A program made the position numbers and the translations under genes. 64,000 nt of DNA from contig JALIRH010000108.1 in assembly GCA_023055505.1 (NCBI GenBank), positions 930,001 to 994,000 of the forward strand, in the 5' to 3' direction. Shown here one piece after another: positions 1 to 12,100 of the stretch. The stretch comes from Callipepla californica brunnescens. Its lineage: Eukaryota > Chordata > Aves > Galliformes > Odontophoridae. Below the pieces are notes generated by a model. That model saw only the letters and a list, made by a program, of their open reading frames with translations. It did no database searches and had not been told where the DNA came from. Numbering within the stretch: the stretch's first letter is position 1; the number at the start of each line of letters is the position of its first letter.

Positions 1-2968
1 GGCCTCCCGCATCTACAATTAAGGTGCCCCACCTCTGCCGCCGGGCACTCCTCCCCCTGCCCTGGCGATGGAGCTGGGTCGCCAGCTTGCCTACCCCCAG
101 CCCACCCAGGGCATCTTGGTTCTGCAACCCTTCACCGGGCTCAGTGCCCCTGAAGCATCCCTGCTCCAGCTGCCTGAATGTCACTCAGTGTCAGCCCCCC
201 AGAAAGCAGATTGCAGTGATTTCTGCAGTGCTTCCTATGAAGAGGTTCATCCCCCATCACCAAAAGGGGAAAACAAGGCACGGTAGAGGACCTGGACCTG
301 CACTACAAACTTCCCTCCTCCTTTGACATTCAGCTGCCACCCTGGTTGGCTCCCAGAGCCAGTGATGCTCAGGATGCCAAAGCTGTGGCTTCTGGTGCAA
401 TCCCTGTGCTCAGGGTGACAGAGCCTCCAGTCCAGTTCCCAGACAAAAACATAGAATGAAGGGACAGGCACAAATCTCTCTTACCCCTCAAGCACCCTAG
501 GCAGCATGGAGCAGGGCTCCTGTGCAGGGCACTGTGCACAAGGGGAGCCCATGGGATCCTGGTTTGCAGACAGGCAGTGGAGGGATGCTCCAGGGATGCT
601 AAGTGCACCTCTGTGATGCACTCGGCTTCCCTGCTCCTTCTCAAAAGTGCAATATCCCATCCCACCGACCTGGGGCTGTGCTGCCTGCGTGCAGTTTGGA
701 GCAGGGAAATGGGGATGACTCCTAGTGAGGAGGATGCTGGCAGCACTTTGGGTTTCAGTGTACAGTGCAATGTGCTTTTCCAAGGAGGAAATGTGGGACC
801 CTGCTGCAGGGTGGTGAAGGCACAGCTCACCTCACACCCATGTCTCCATCCCAGCTCAGGGCTTCAGTAACCTGTAGTGCCCAGCCAAAACCCTGAGCCC
901 AGAGCTGTTGCTGCACCTGTTTGCAGAGAAAAGAGCTGTGGGATGTGAGCACTGCGGGCTCAGCTCCTGGAGCACGCACCCATGGAAGTGGAGGTCAGAA
1001 AACTGTATCTGAGCCCAGAATACCTTGGGATGGGAAGAAAGGGGTGTTTGCTCAGCATGGCTACCCTGGGACATGCTGCAGAACAGGGCACCCACGCTGG
1101 GCATGCCGGGGTTGGGGCATGCCCAGGATGGCCTACAGGTACTGGGGGGCCAAGGGCAGCCAGGTGGTAGCTGTGGGTCATTGGGCTCAGCAGGTGACTC
1201 ACAGTGCTCACCCAAAGCATGCCAGCCCAGCAGCCTGCCCTTACAGGCTCAGCCATGTTCTGTGCCAGTGTGGTGCTGGTCGGGTGGCTGAGCAAAACAG
1301 GAGGTTGCTGGTGCATGGAGCACACAGTGGGGCAGCTATGGGGAGAGGGACCACGAGCCCTTTGGCAGGGTGCAGCAGGGGGAGACCATGGGTGCCAGAA
1401 GACAGACCAAGGCACCGCAGGTGCTGGGGATTCTTTTCTTCCTTGCTCTGATGGCGGGGCTGTTTCATTTATCTCCTGACTTTCCTCACCCCAAAGTGCC
1501 TGTAAGGACAACTTGGTCAGGCTGGGGGGCTGTGGGTGAGCGGGAGCCAGCAGTGTGGGAGCAATGATGTCACATCAGCAAGAACAGCAAGAACAAACCC
1601 TCTCGACCAAAATCTTGCCCTGAACATGCCCTGTGTCCTAAGACCACAGCCTGGAGCAAGCCGAGTGCCCTGCAGCACTGGGTGGCACAGCTTCCCCACT
1701 GACACCGCTCTCCCCTCTGATTGAAGAAGGTCCACGTGCCTGCTCAGCCCTCTGTCCCTCCCTTCGCCTCTCCTCAGACACAGGGGTGCAGGGGGCAGGG
1801 GATGAGCCTGCCTGTACCTCCAGCGATCCCTCTGAGGACGCCCGACTGCGGCAAGGATGCTCTTTGTCAGCCCTCAGCGCTCCGATGTGAAGGCATAATG
1901 CTGAGACCCCAAGCACGGGGGACGGCAAGGAGAAGCCCCCCCGCCGCCACCAGCCCCTGGGCTGGATGGAAGGGACAGGACAGCCGTTTGCGTGCGCAAA
2001 GCAGCGGGCTGAGAGCGAGCCAAGGAAATAACGCAGCGCTCAGCCAGCGGGAGGGAGCGTGCCCCGGGATGGCGCAGATGTCCGGAGGCGAGCGGTGGGG
2101 AGCACGGAGCCGTGGCACGCACCAGTACCCTGCCGGGGTTTCCTGAAGCAGAACACCGCACGACCCTCTTTAACCCCTTCCCCAGCGACTCTGTCAGGAT
2201 GACGGCACCATCCGTACCCACCGAGCCCCCCTTTCCCCTCTCCCCCCCTTCTTTTGCCCCGTGTTGGTGGAGGGGATGGAGCTGCGGAATAAATCGGTGC
2301 CGGGCATGCGGAGGAACGGGAGGGGAAAGGCTTACGGAGAGCTTTATTTTAGGGGTCAAAAGAGTGTGACAATGTGGAGACGAATAGCCTCAGATAATGA
2401 ATGATAGCCCGGACGGCACGCCGGGGAGCTGGAATCTAAGCACTTAAAACCGGATAAAGACAGGCTGGGTGAAATTCTTAATAGATTTAAATAGTTCATG
2501 TTTCGACAGATACCTGGGCTTTCCGAGGCTGGGTCCCAGCTCTGTAATGAATCCCCCACCCCCTCCGGGATCCTGCGAGGCACCGTCCCTGCTGCCTTTG
2601 ATGAAGGCACCATTACAAACGGGGGTTTTGTCCCCGCCGCGGCCAGGGTACGCCGTGGGGACCCTCGGGCTTTTAATTAAAGTTGACTTATTGGAGGGGT
2701 CTGGAGGCCCCTCCCTGCCCCGCAGGCACTCAGTGCTCGAGATGAGGGGAGAAGCTGTGGGGGAGAGGCCTCGTCCCCAAGCCCCCCGCAGTGCTGCCCC
2801 CCGACACCGGTTTTGGGGACCCCGAAGCAGACAGCGCACACCCCTTAGGCTGGCTCTGCCCCACCGCAGTCCCCACCGAAGCGGTGACCCGAGGGCTCGG
2901 TCCCCGATTCCGAGACACCCTCGGAAAGCCCCCTCATCTCCCGTCCCCACGGGATGCCCTATACTCAC
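1..2968 (-). other. WNT6: WNT6 intron 1 (part), no other gene seen
   Basis: This stretch lies downstream of the WNT6 first-exon donor on the minus strand. I searched it on both strands for WNT6 exon 2, which should resume with a split Trp codon followed by Ala-Val-Gly-Ser-Pro, and did not find it, so the intron runs off the left edge. Open frames here are short, GC-driven and lack recognisable domains or paired splice sites. The only structured part is an AT-richer island at about 2330-2700 (separate entry). Confidence 0.6.
2330..2700. promoter_or_regulatory. AT-rich island inside the GC-rich start of WNT6 intron 1, candidate enhancer
   Basis: Within otherwise GC-rich sequence there is a roughly 370-bp patch with several AT-rich, homeodomain-like cores: TTTATTTTAG near 2343, TTAATAGATTTAAATAG near 2480 and TTTTAATTAAAG near 2671. 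It begins less than 300 bp inside the WNT6 donor. Short conserved elements of this kind are common in the first introns of developmental regulators. That it is an enhancer is inference; no conservation data were available. Confidence 0.3.
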
Positions 2969-3330
2969 CACCAGAGCCCGATGATGTTGGCTGGGCAGAG
3001 GAGGATGAAAAAGAGCCCCAGCTGGGTCCGAGAGCGGTGCAACATCCTGCCGAGGTTGGGGGGCAGCCGGGAGAGCCGAGCCCCCTCCGAGCCCCCCGGG
3101 AGGGCTGCGGGGCTGCCCGCTGCCTCCCTCCGCCAGCCCGGCGCAGCGGGGCCGGGGGGGGGCCGGGCTGGGCAGGCACCTCCGGGCGGCTGGAGCGCGG
3201 CGAGGAGGCTGCTCCGCAGAAGGAGGAGGAGGAGGGACAGGGCTGCGAAAGCATCTGCCTCCGACAGGGAAACCGGAGCCCGGGGGGACGGACAGGGCGG
3301 GCCGGGCGGGGGGACTCCGGGATGCCAAGC
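2700..3330 (-). promoter_or_regulatory. WNT6: CpG island over WNT6 first exon and promoter
   Basis: The sequence is strongly GC- and CpG-rich from the start of intron 1 through the first coding exon and about 280 bp upstream of the start codon on the minus strand. No TATA box is visible. The 5' UTR and transcription start must lie in about 3046-3330, but the exact start cannot be read from sequence. Confidence 0.55.
2969..3045 (-). CDS. WNT6: Wnt-6 ligand, first coding exon only (partial)
   Basis: The minus strand reads ATG at 3045-3043 and 25 codons to a split Trp codon at 2969, followed by a consensus GTGAGT donor. The peptide starts MLHRSRTQLG, runs through a hydrophobic core FFILLCPANIIG and ends LWW once spliced. 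This matches the signal peptide of vertebrate Wnt-6, which is followed in the mature protein by AVGSPLVMD. Wnt-6 is a secreted, palmitoylated cysteine-rich ligand for Frizzled receptors, acting in ectoderm, somite and kidney development. Phase 2 at this junction agrees with the family. The remaining exons lie beyond the left edge. The identification is strengthened by the neighbours, since WNT6 flanks PRKAG3/CYP27A1 in mammals. Confidence 0.85.
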
Positions 3331-4536
3331 GCAGATCCGTGCACGCAGCCCTTGGGCACGGCGTGGGCATGGACGGTGGCTGCTGCTTGCCTGTCACCAC
3401 GTCCCTGCTGCCGTGCCTGGCACAGCCCTGCCCCGGCTCCTAGGACTGCCCTGCCTTGTCCAGCCTGCCCTCAAGGTGCCTGTAGCCACCTGTACCCTTG
3501 CCTGGTGCCCACTGCCCATGCCTGGAAACCCTGCACTTCCCCGGTTTGCTCTCTCTGGTGGAGTCTGCCTGGCACAAGCCTGGCACTACTGGCATTGCAT
3601 CAGGCTGTCTTAGCTGGGGACACTTGACAAGAGACACCCCCAAGCGACTCTCAGCACCTAGCTCCACTCCTCCTCTGCTGTCAACCCTGGGATAGAGGGG
3701 TGACAGGGCAAGGAGCTCCCCAAGAGCAAACAGAGCAGGGAAGGAGCAGGAGAGAAGAGTGGAGGGGGAGCAGCTTGGTTAAGGTGATCTCATCTCAGGT
3801 GCGTCTGGGGCCGGGAGGAAGGCAGCCCCCAGCATGGCTCCAACCAGGCAGCAGGACCTGCCCAGGACAGGAGGAGGTGAGGGGCTGGGGAGGGAGCAGG
3901 GGGCCACGACAGGGCTGGAGATGGGATGATCAGTGCCCATAGACTGCCACCTCAATTTTAATTCCCCCCAACCAGCCTTGGGAACAGTTACCCAGGGTTC
4001 AGCCCAGGCTTTCCCTGTCCCCTTTCCTCCAGCTCTGCAACCTTGGGGTGGTGACCAGCCTCGAGCTCTCCTCGCTCCATCCATGGGGACACAGGGACCT
4101 GAGCTGGGCACTGCATCTGAGCTGCAGCATCGTGTCCAACCTCCATCCCACCTGTCCTGTGAGTTCCTCATTGCCTTGAGTTTAGGGGGGACACACCGAT
4201 AGGCAGCTCCCAGGGAGGGGACATCTCTGTAGAGGCTGACACCGTGATGCCATGACACACGGCTCATCTGCAGCCGTGTTGAAAATGCCTGTTGTCCCCC
4301 TCCCTGAGCTCCCCGCCGGCTTCGTCTGCACTGCAAAGGGAGAGCAGGGCAGGTGAGAAGCCTTTATCTGATTTCCTAAGGGCAGAAAAATCCCTTTGAT
4401 TTCATCCCGAAAAGGGGGGGGCCTGTCCCGACAGCAGGTGCGCACCTGGCACACAGCAATTCGCCCTGTCACGTCCCCACTGCTGCAGCCACGCACGGGG
4501 TGAACTGTATCCTGCAGGGGCACGGGGCTGGTGATA

Positions 4537-4568
4537 CACCATTTGGAAGGGGAAACTGAGGCACAGTG
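4537..4568 (-). repeat. Possible MIR/CORE-SINE remnant
   Basis: The plus strand has GGGGAAACTGAGGCACAG, which resembles the reverse complement of the conserved 3' half of MIR (GAGGAAACTGAGGCACAGAG). Only about 30 bp are recognisable, so chance similarity cannot be excluded. Confidence 0.35.
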
Positions 4569-5303
4569 ATGCTGAGGCCCCAGGACTCCTCCTCCTCACT
4601 AGGACCCAAAGGGCCCCATCCTTCAGGAGACCACCACCAAGAAGCAGTCCTCTCTGCCACGGCCAACCCTTTGTCTCAGCCTTCCCTCTCCTCTCGCAGC
4701 TCGTCCCCCCCCTCTGGCTTTTGTGTTATTACAAATTATAAAACAATTTTTTCCTGCCGTCCTGCATTCTTCTGCCTCCTGCAAGAATTTTAATGTATTT
4801 ATTTTTGCTATCAGGGGGAAAGCGCTGTGTTTCTCGGCCACCCCCCCCCCAGTCCCACTTGGCCACTGATGGAAATTAATGATGGGAGGTGCTGGGGGGA
4901 CACAGCCATCCCTACACCCCATGCAGCAGAGATGGGGGGGCCCAGGTGTCCCCCCCCCCATCAGCTGTGGGTCCCCAAGCAGTGATGCTGTGGGCTGCAG
5001 AGGTGTATGGGTGCTTCGGGGTCCATCTGTGGGGTGTTGACACCAGGGCCCCCCAACCACAAACGAGGGGGCCTGGGGGGGGGGGAACGGAGGTCACTGG
5101 CCCTCCCTGCTGCGGAGAAAGTGCGGCCACTTCCAACCCAAACAGCGCGGCACGCAGCAGCCGCATACTTTCCCAGCATCCCTCCCCGCCTTCACTCCCG
5201 AGGACATCGGTGATCAAACCCGGCCTGGCCCCATCTCCTGCTCCTGCAGTGAGGTCATCGCGCTGTGTTTGTGACATCCCGGCGTCCCCATGGCAGCGCG
5301 CTG

Positions 5304-5314
5304 TGATGTCATCA
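5304..5314. promoter_or_regulatory. ATF/CREB-like palindrome TGATGTCATCA
   Basis: This is an 11-bp near-palindrome with one substitution from the CRE core TGACGTCA. Further half sites lie nearby (GAGGTCATCG near 5251 and TGTGACATCC near 5270). A second TGATGTCA occurs near 6239, next to a forkhead-like GTAAACA. It sits about 2.3 kb upstream of the WNT6 start and 3.5 kb upstream of CYP27A1. Function is inferred from motif similarity only. Confidence 0.3.
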
Positions 5315-5672
5315 GCCCGGGGTTGCGACCTCACGGCGGGAGGAAAATGATCTTATTAAAACAACACGGTCCCCTTCCGCGGACATGGAGTAATGGTGTG
5401 GAGGGGCGGGCAGACACTGAGAGGGACACGGGGGCTGCATGGGGATGGACCCCAGCCCACTGCACCCCTAGAAATGTCTCAGCAAGGGCATCTAATCTAA
5501 TTTTTGAGCACCCATGGGCACAGAGATTCTCCAACTCCTGCTGTGGCCTTGGGAGCTCCCCAGAGGTCCTCATTGCTGGGGTGCAGGATGCTCCTGGCCC
5601 TCCATTGCCAGCCTCAGGGATCCCTGCACCAAAAGCATGAGAGAAGCTGGACGGAAGGCAGAGGGTCCAATG

Positions 5673-5782
5673 ATTGATGGAATGACTGAGGGATGAATGG
5701 ATGGATGGAGTGATGGAGGGGTGGATGGATGGAAGGATGAAAGGATGGAAGGATGGAAGGATGGAAGGATGAACAGATGATG
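5673..5782 (+). repeat. Imperfect (GGAT)n/(GGAA)n tetranucleotide repeat
   Basis: About 110 bp of tandem GGAT/GGAAGGAT units with interruptions. It generates a spurious Pro/Ser/His-rich frame on the minus strand. It is a simple-sequence repeat, likely length-polymorphic. Confidence 0.9.
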
Positions 5783-8639
5783 GGCCAGCACTCCTCAGTG
5801 AGTCCCTGTGGCTCTGGATGCTGCTACTCTTTCCCAAGACCCTCCGTTTCGTGCAACAGCAGCAAAGATCCAGCTCTGTCTTGAGAGAGATGGGAACATC
5901 CATGTCCCAGAGGGAGAAAATTTGTCTTTCACTCTGAGCAACAACTTCAGGAGGGCCTGACCTTGTGCTGCTGAGCAGCCCACACTCAGTGCAAGCACAG
6001 CCTCCACTCTTCACACTCCATAGGGAAAACCAAGCCTGGGGGGTCCAGCAGAGCTGAAAGCACCCTCCCCCAGACAGGCACAGTGATGGGACCAGTCCTG
6101 CCTGGGTGCCATTCTGCCCAGTGCAGGGAGCACAGGATGCTGCCCAGCAGCAGGCCAGCAAGGACACACATGGCTCAGGCAGGCTGGGAGCAGTGCCGCT
6201 GGGAGGGGATGTCCTTGGGCCCCCGCGGGCCGTAAACATGATGTCATGTGGCAGTATACACAGCCCGCTCTGTGCACGGGTCCCCCAGTGGGCTTTACAA
6301 GTCCTGCGTAGGAGGAATCGACCATGGCCCACAGCCAAGGGAACTGAAGTCGGGAGATAAAATCAGGTTTGCTCTGGGCTGGAGCAAACAGCCTTTTGCA
6401 GCAGGAGTGAGGGACAGAGAAAGGCAGCTGGAGCAGGGAGCACCCCCCAGCCTCATAGTACTGTTGGGAGTCGTGGGGAGCAGAGGTGATGGGGAACTGG
6501 GTCCCTTGGCTGACGCTGGTCCCAGGCTGGCGAGCTCGGATCCCTTCACGCCCACTTGACTTAGAATAACTCCATAGGCACTTGAAGGCACTAATCAGCC
6601 TGGCCCACTTGAGAGGAGCCCAGGCTGCCTCCCCTCTCCCTGATAACAGCCTGCCTGCGTGCCCGCCGCCGGCCCCAGGTCTACTCCAGCCCCTGCTTGG
6701 GGCACGGAGGTCACTGTGGGTGCTGAGTTCTCCACAGCTGAGCTACCGCGGTGGTTGGTGCAAAACTCAGTTCTAAAACAGCTGACCCAGGGCTGGGACG
6801 TGTCCCCTTCCTCCTGGATCTCCCATGTCCCTCCTGCCAGCTGCACAGTTCCACTGACCCTGACACAGCTTGTGACTCAGGCTGTGACAGCGTGGTGACA
6901 CAGCCGGCATGATGGCCATCTTCACATACAGACTATTGATGGTCCTGGGACCCTTTCTTGCAGCCTGGGCTTTCCTGGGAGTGACTCAGGGGATGCCCTC
7001 CCATGAGACATCCCCATCTGTGCGACTGTGAAGCGAGGTCAGCGGATGCAGCCTGGGAAAAACTTGCAGCCAGTGGGTGACACTACACAGGTCACGGAAA
7101 GAAGCTGCAGCCAGGACCCACCACATTGCGAGCAGCACCCAGTGCACAGTGTTCCATGGGTGGGGTGAGGGATGCTTGCAGTGGGACAGAGGAGGGCAGT
7201 GGTCCCACAGGTCTATCCCCACAGATAAGCACTGGGTTTGCTCTCCTGCCTCTGCCTCGCGTGTCCCTTCCCGGTCCCCTTCCAGCGCGGGGACACTCGT
7301 CCCACCTGCATCTCCTCCTCACCCAGCTAGCCGTCCCGCAGCCGGAGGTGCCCCAGAAGCCCCACAGCATCGTCCTGCTGGAGATGTGTCACAGCCCGGC
7401 CACTTCCTTTTGGAAGTCCCCACCGGGCTGCCTGACTCACCGCCCCTCTCCTTCCCGCACGGCCTCCCCCGCAGCCCTGGCAGCCATCCCCGCTGCCCGC
7501 GGGTGACTCACGGTGCAATCCCCGGGCTTGGAGCGGAGCAGCACTGGGTGCTGCCACCCGAGGGTGTCACGAGTCGGGCTGCGGAGCGGGGCCGGATCCT
7601 GCGGCGGGGAAGGGGGAGCGGGGCTGAGCGCGGCGGTGGGAGATGCGGGAGCACAGCCTAGCGGCTGCCGGGGTCCTCTGCACTCAGCCCCGGCGCTGGG
7701 GTCTCCCTGTGGGATGGGTTTGCCCAAGGGAAAAGGTGGGCACAAAGTACTCCCCAGCAAGGGGCAACGCAGTCCCAGCGGGATGGGACAGGAGGGGACG
7801 TGGGGGGCCTCCAAGCTGTGAGCTGGCTGACAGCCGCCATCAGATGGCGGCAGGCGCTCACACTTGTACGTCCTGTGTTCCCGGCACCGGCAGGCACGCA
7901 GCTCCATCTCCAGTCCCTGAACGGGGCACATCAGGAGCCTGGAGCCCGGCCTGTTCCTGCATCCAGGACGTGGTGGGACAGGGACGCGGCCACTCACTGG
8001 TCTCTGAGGTGTCTGCCTGTCCTAGGGACAAAGTATCTCCCTCCAGGACCTTGAACCAACCACGCAGTAAGGTTGGTTAATGATCAACACCGGGAAGTTC
8101 CAGCCAGAGTCACAGCATGTGGAGCAGGGCAGGCAGCCGAGCACAGCAGTGCACTGCCCATGGCCCATGGCGCTGGTGGCAGTGCCAGGTTGGACATGTC
8201 CTGGACACCACTGCAGTGCAGCTCCACTCGTGGGCTGGAGCTGATGCCGTGTTCCTTCATCACTGTGACAAACCAAAGCCACCTCCAGCAAGGGGCCCAC
8301 AGCCACAGCGGACACGCCAGGTTCCCTCAGCTGGCAGCCTCATCAGCTCCCCTGTGGGGTGGTTGTGCTCTCCCTGAGCTCCCTAACCCTGTCCCGGAGA
8401 GAGAGAGATGGACACTCTGGGCACCCCTGTCACCATCCCCGTGCCCCGGAGACCTTCCCAAGGGGGGACCTCCAGGGCTCACAGGAGGTTCCATGCTGCT
8501 CCAATAGGGACGAAGACGGGCAGGGGCAAAGCCTGGAAGAAAAATGGCGATGTGAGCCAGAGGGGAACAGGGAACGATGGGCGAGCACAAGGACACGGAC
8601 AGGGCAGGCCAGGAGGGGCAGCCACCCCAACCAGCGCCC

Positions 8640-9180
8640 GGCACCCAATGCTTGCAGCGCGGCCCTCTGGGGACCCAGCGCCCACCGCCCGCCGCACGCA
8701 GCCGGTACCCTCCGTGCATCACCCGGCGCCCGGTTCCCGTTGCCGCTGCCCGCTTCCCGGCGCCGGTGCCGCCCCCTCTCAGTCCCCCCGCACCGCCTCC
8801 GGTGCCGCCCCCCGCACCGCTCCGCACCGCCCCGTCCCGTGCGCTGCCGACGGAGCATGGCGGGCCCGAGCGGCGGGGCTCGGCGGCTGCTGCTGCTGCC
8901 CCTACGCCTCCGCCCGCCGCCGCCGATCAGCCCGGAGCCGCCGTACAGGACCGGCGGTTCGGCGGCGGCGGCGGCGGGGCCGGCGCGGCTGAAGGGACCG
9001 GCGGAGCTGCCGGGGCCGGGGCTGCTCAGGACTTTCGTCTGGCTCTTCCTGCGCGGCTACCTGCTGCACACGCACCGCCTCCAGGTGCCCGGGGACGGGG
9101 CGCGGGGGTCCAGGGGGGTGCGCTGGGGGTGCGCGGGGGGGGAGCGATGGTGCGGCGGAGGTGAGCTGGGGATGAGCCCG
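8640..9180 (+). promoter_or_regulatory. CYP27A1: CpG-island promoter of CYP27A1
   Basis: Dense CpG sequence surrounds the start codon at 8857 and covers exon 1. No TATA box is seen. Transcription start probably lies within about 200 bp upstream of the ATG, but is not determined. Confidence 0.5.
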
Positions 9181-12100
9181 GGGTGACTGCAGGGAGCTGG
9201 GGGTGGGCGGCGCTGGGGGACGGAGCGCCCCGGCTGCCCCTGGGGTGATGCAGAGAGGGGCACCGGAGGGTCCCTCCAGCTGCCCCTGGAGTTGGGCACG
9301 GCAACACCGCGACTTGGCGTCTCCCCGATGGGCTGGGGGCTGCGTGTAACCCCAAGCCAGGAGCACTGGAGCTAGATGTGGGGCAGATAGTGTCCGGAAT
9401 GCAGGATAGGAATGTGCAGAGGTGTTTGTTTCCTTCTCCGAACATTTCCTCATACATTGGTTGAAGCAAGCCATGGGTTTGGCTGGCCCTGAGCCAGGCA
9501 TCCATCCTCCAGCAGCTGGGAGCTCTGACCTGCCACGTCGGGAGCTGAGTGCAGGACTGGGACGGGAGGAGCACAGGATGGAGCCTCTCTGCACCACAGA
9601 GCAGCGGGCACTGGTGCTGGGGAAGGGACTGTCACAGGGCAGCAGGGGTCAGGGAGCCGGCAAGCATCCCTGCTGCTCCATGGGGCTGCAAGCATGGCCA
9701 GCTTTGCAGGCAGCTCTGGAGGTGCGTTCCTTGGATCCCAGCAGCTTCTCCCATCCCTGCTGCACAAGGCCTGCATTATGATGGGTTGTGTCCGCCAGCA
9801 CCCAATGGCCGAGAGGCTTTGACCCTAAGTCAAGTTCCTGTGCTGACCCTAACCCACAGGCCCTTCTTCCTTGGGGTGCTGCCTGCAGCACTGGGGCGGC
9901 CGTCCCTCCCCCTCCTGCTGCCACCACGCACGAGGAACGTCTGTCTCCCTGCAGTGACGAATCCAGATGAATCTGGGCTCAGGCTGAGATGCAGTCACCA
10001 AGGGAGATTGTACCACGTGCATCCCAGCAGCCAGGGGGAATGGGGAGCAGGGCTTCCCTGTAGGGTGCCCGCAGCTCTCCAGGCTCAGCCCAGCTCCAGA
10101 GGGGCTCTTGGTGCCCAGCGAGGTGTCACACACCCCCTGGAAATGTTGCTGAGACTGGCAAGGGGCTGCTCAGATGACCCCAGGGTGCCTGGGGTAGTGG
10201 TGCTCCAAGAAGGCCATGGATTTGGTGGGTGCAGGGTTAGGGTTAGGGTTAGAGTTAGGGTGTGAGCACAGCAGAACTCTGAGCCCAGAGAAGGACCAGT
10301 GCTGGTGGATGTCCCCTGGATGGTGTGTCCCCAAGGCCTTGTGTAGCTCCGGCTCAGTGCCCAGTGCTGATCATTAACCACCCTTATCAGTGGTAGATTC
10401 AAGGCCATGGGGTGGAATGTGGATAGGGTGATGCTGTGGATCTGCTGATGGTCACCACAGTGGGCCTGCATCTTCCCAAAGCCCCATGCACGGCACTTGT
10501 TCCTGTCCCTGCTGTCCCCTCTGGGTCTGCCGCTCTGTGCCACGCACCAGTCTGTGCCCAGTCTGTCCCCTGCCCTGATGTCCCACTCACCCCGCCTCAC
10601 CCTGTGCATTGCAGCTGATGTCTCGGCGCATCTATGGCCCCATCTGGAAGTCGACCTTTGGACACTACCAGAACATCAACATTGGGAGCCCAGTGGTGCT
10701 GGAGCAGCTGCTGCGGCAGGAGGGCAAGTACCCGATGCGGAGTGACATGGCCCTGTGGAAGGAGCACCGCGACACGCGACGATTGCCCTACGGACCCTTC
10801 ACTGAGTGAGTCCGGCCCCACAGTGACTTGGGGCATGGATAGGAGCTCCCTTTACTCTTTCTGCCCCGAGCAGATGGGCATTACCGCGGTGGGTGGACAA
10901 ATTGCCAGGGATCAGGGTGGAGTGGTTGCAGGATGCTCCCGTGGATCAGGGATGCACCGAGCCCCGTCCCCATGCAGGGAAGGGGAGCGCTGGTACCGAC
11001 TGCGGCAGGTCCTCAACAAGCGGCTGCTGAAGCCCTCGGAGGCGGTGCTGTATGCGGATGCCATCGGCGAGGTGGTGTCCGACCTGATGGTGCGGCTGCG
11101 GGACGAGCGGAGCCGCAGCCCCTCGGGGGTGCTGGTGGGGGACGTGGCCAACCTGCTGTACCGCTTCGCCCTGGAAGGTAGGGGGGCCTCGGCCCTGCTC
11201 CTCTTCCCCCGTCCCCGCGGGGCTCTGGATGCCGCCTATCCCCCGCAGGGATCTCCTATATCCTTTTCGAGACCCGCATTGGGTGCCTGAAGCAGCAGGT
11301 CCCCGCCGAGACGCAGCACTTCATCGACTCCATCAACCTCATGTTCAAGAACTCCATCTTCGCCACCGTCCTGCCCCGCTGGAGCCGCAAGGTGCTGCCC
11401 TTCTGGGACCGCTACTTGGACAGCTGGGACACCATCTTCGCCTTTGGTGAGCTGTGAGACGGGATTGGACCCCTGCAGTCCTGAATGGGAAGCAGTGATT
11501 CTAGCCACCAAGGGTTCAACCACCTGCTATATCAGCATCGAGTGTCCATCCCCGCAGGCAAGAGGCTGATCGATCGGAAGATGAAGGAGCTGGAGGGGCA
11601 CGTGGAACAGGGCAAGGAGGTGTCCCAGGGCTACCTGAGCTACCTACTGGCCAGCGGCCACCTCAGCCTGGACGAGGTGTACGGCAGTGTGGCTGAGCTG
11701 CTGCTGGCTGGCGTGGACACGGTGAGGGTCAGCGGGGCGTCCCCAAAAATCTCTGCCACCTGTCTGCTCCATGCTTCATGCTCACTGCCTCTCACCCCTG
11801 TTTTCCCTCTGCACCCCCAGACATCCAACACGCTGTGCTGGGCCCTCTACCACCTCTCCCGAGACCTGGGCATCCAGGAGACCCTGTATCAGGAGCTGAA
11901 AGCTGTCGTGCCCCCAGACCGGTTTCCTGGTGCTGAGGATATCCCCAAGATGCCAATGCTCCGGGCTGTTATCAAGGAGACGCTGAGGTCCAGCCCCTGT
12001 TCCCCTTTGGGTTGGGGTAGAGTTGGATCAGGTTCAGTTGGGTTGGGAGAGCCTGTACCTGAGGTTATGTGCTTGGGTGGGGACCCAGGGAGTGAGACAG

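Larger units (their letters stand above)
3331..8640. other. Intergenic region between divergent WNT6 and CYP27A1
   Basis: These 5.3 kb carry no convincing gene. The longest minus-strand frame (6338-5331) is driven by the GGAT tandem repeat, has no domain and lacks splice support. The region holds scattered CRE-like sites, a tetranucleotide repeat and a possible MIR fragment, listed separately. Both flanking promoters face into it, so regulatory elements of either gene could lie here. Confidence 0.55.

Noticed and set aside
1564..1610. Possible glucocorticoid-response-like AGAACAGCAAGAAC
   Set aside because: The second half-site is a direct rather than inverted repeat, so it does not form a GRE. 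Single half-sites are expected by chance.
2444..3400. 318-codon minus-strand open frame across the WNT6 first exon
   Set aside because: It arises from CpG-island composition. It is in a different frame from the WNT6 signal peptide and has no family resemblance.
5331..6338. 335-codon minus-strand open frame
   Set aside because: Its middle is translated GGAT tandem repeat (Pro/Ser/Ile/His-rich), it has no recognisable domain, and no splice or promoter support was seen.
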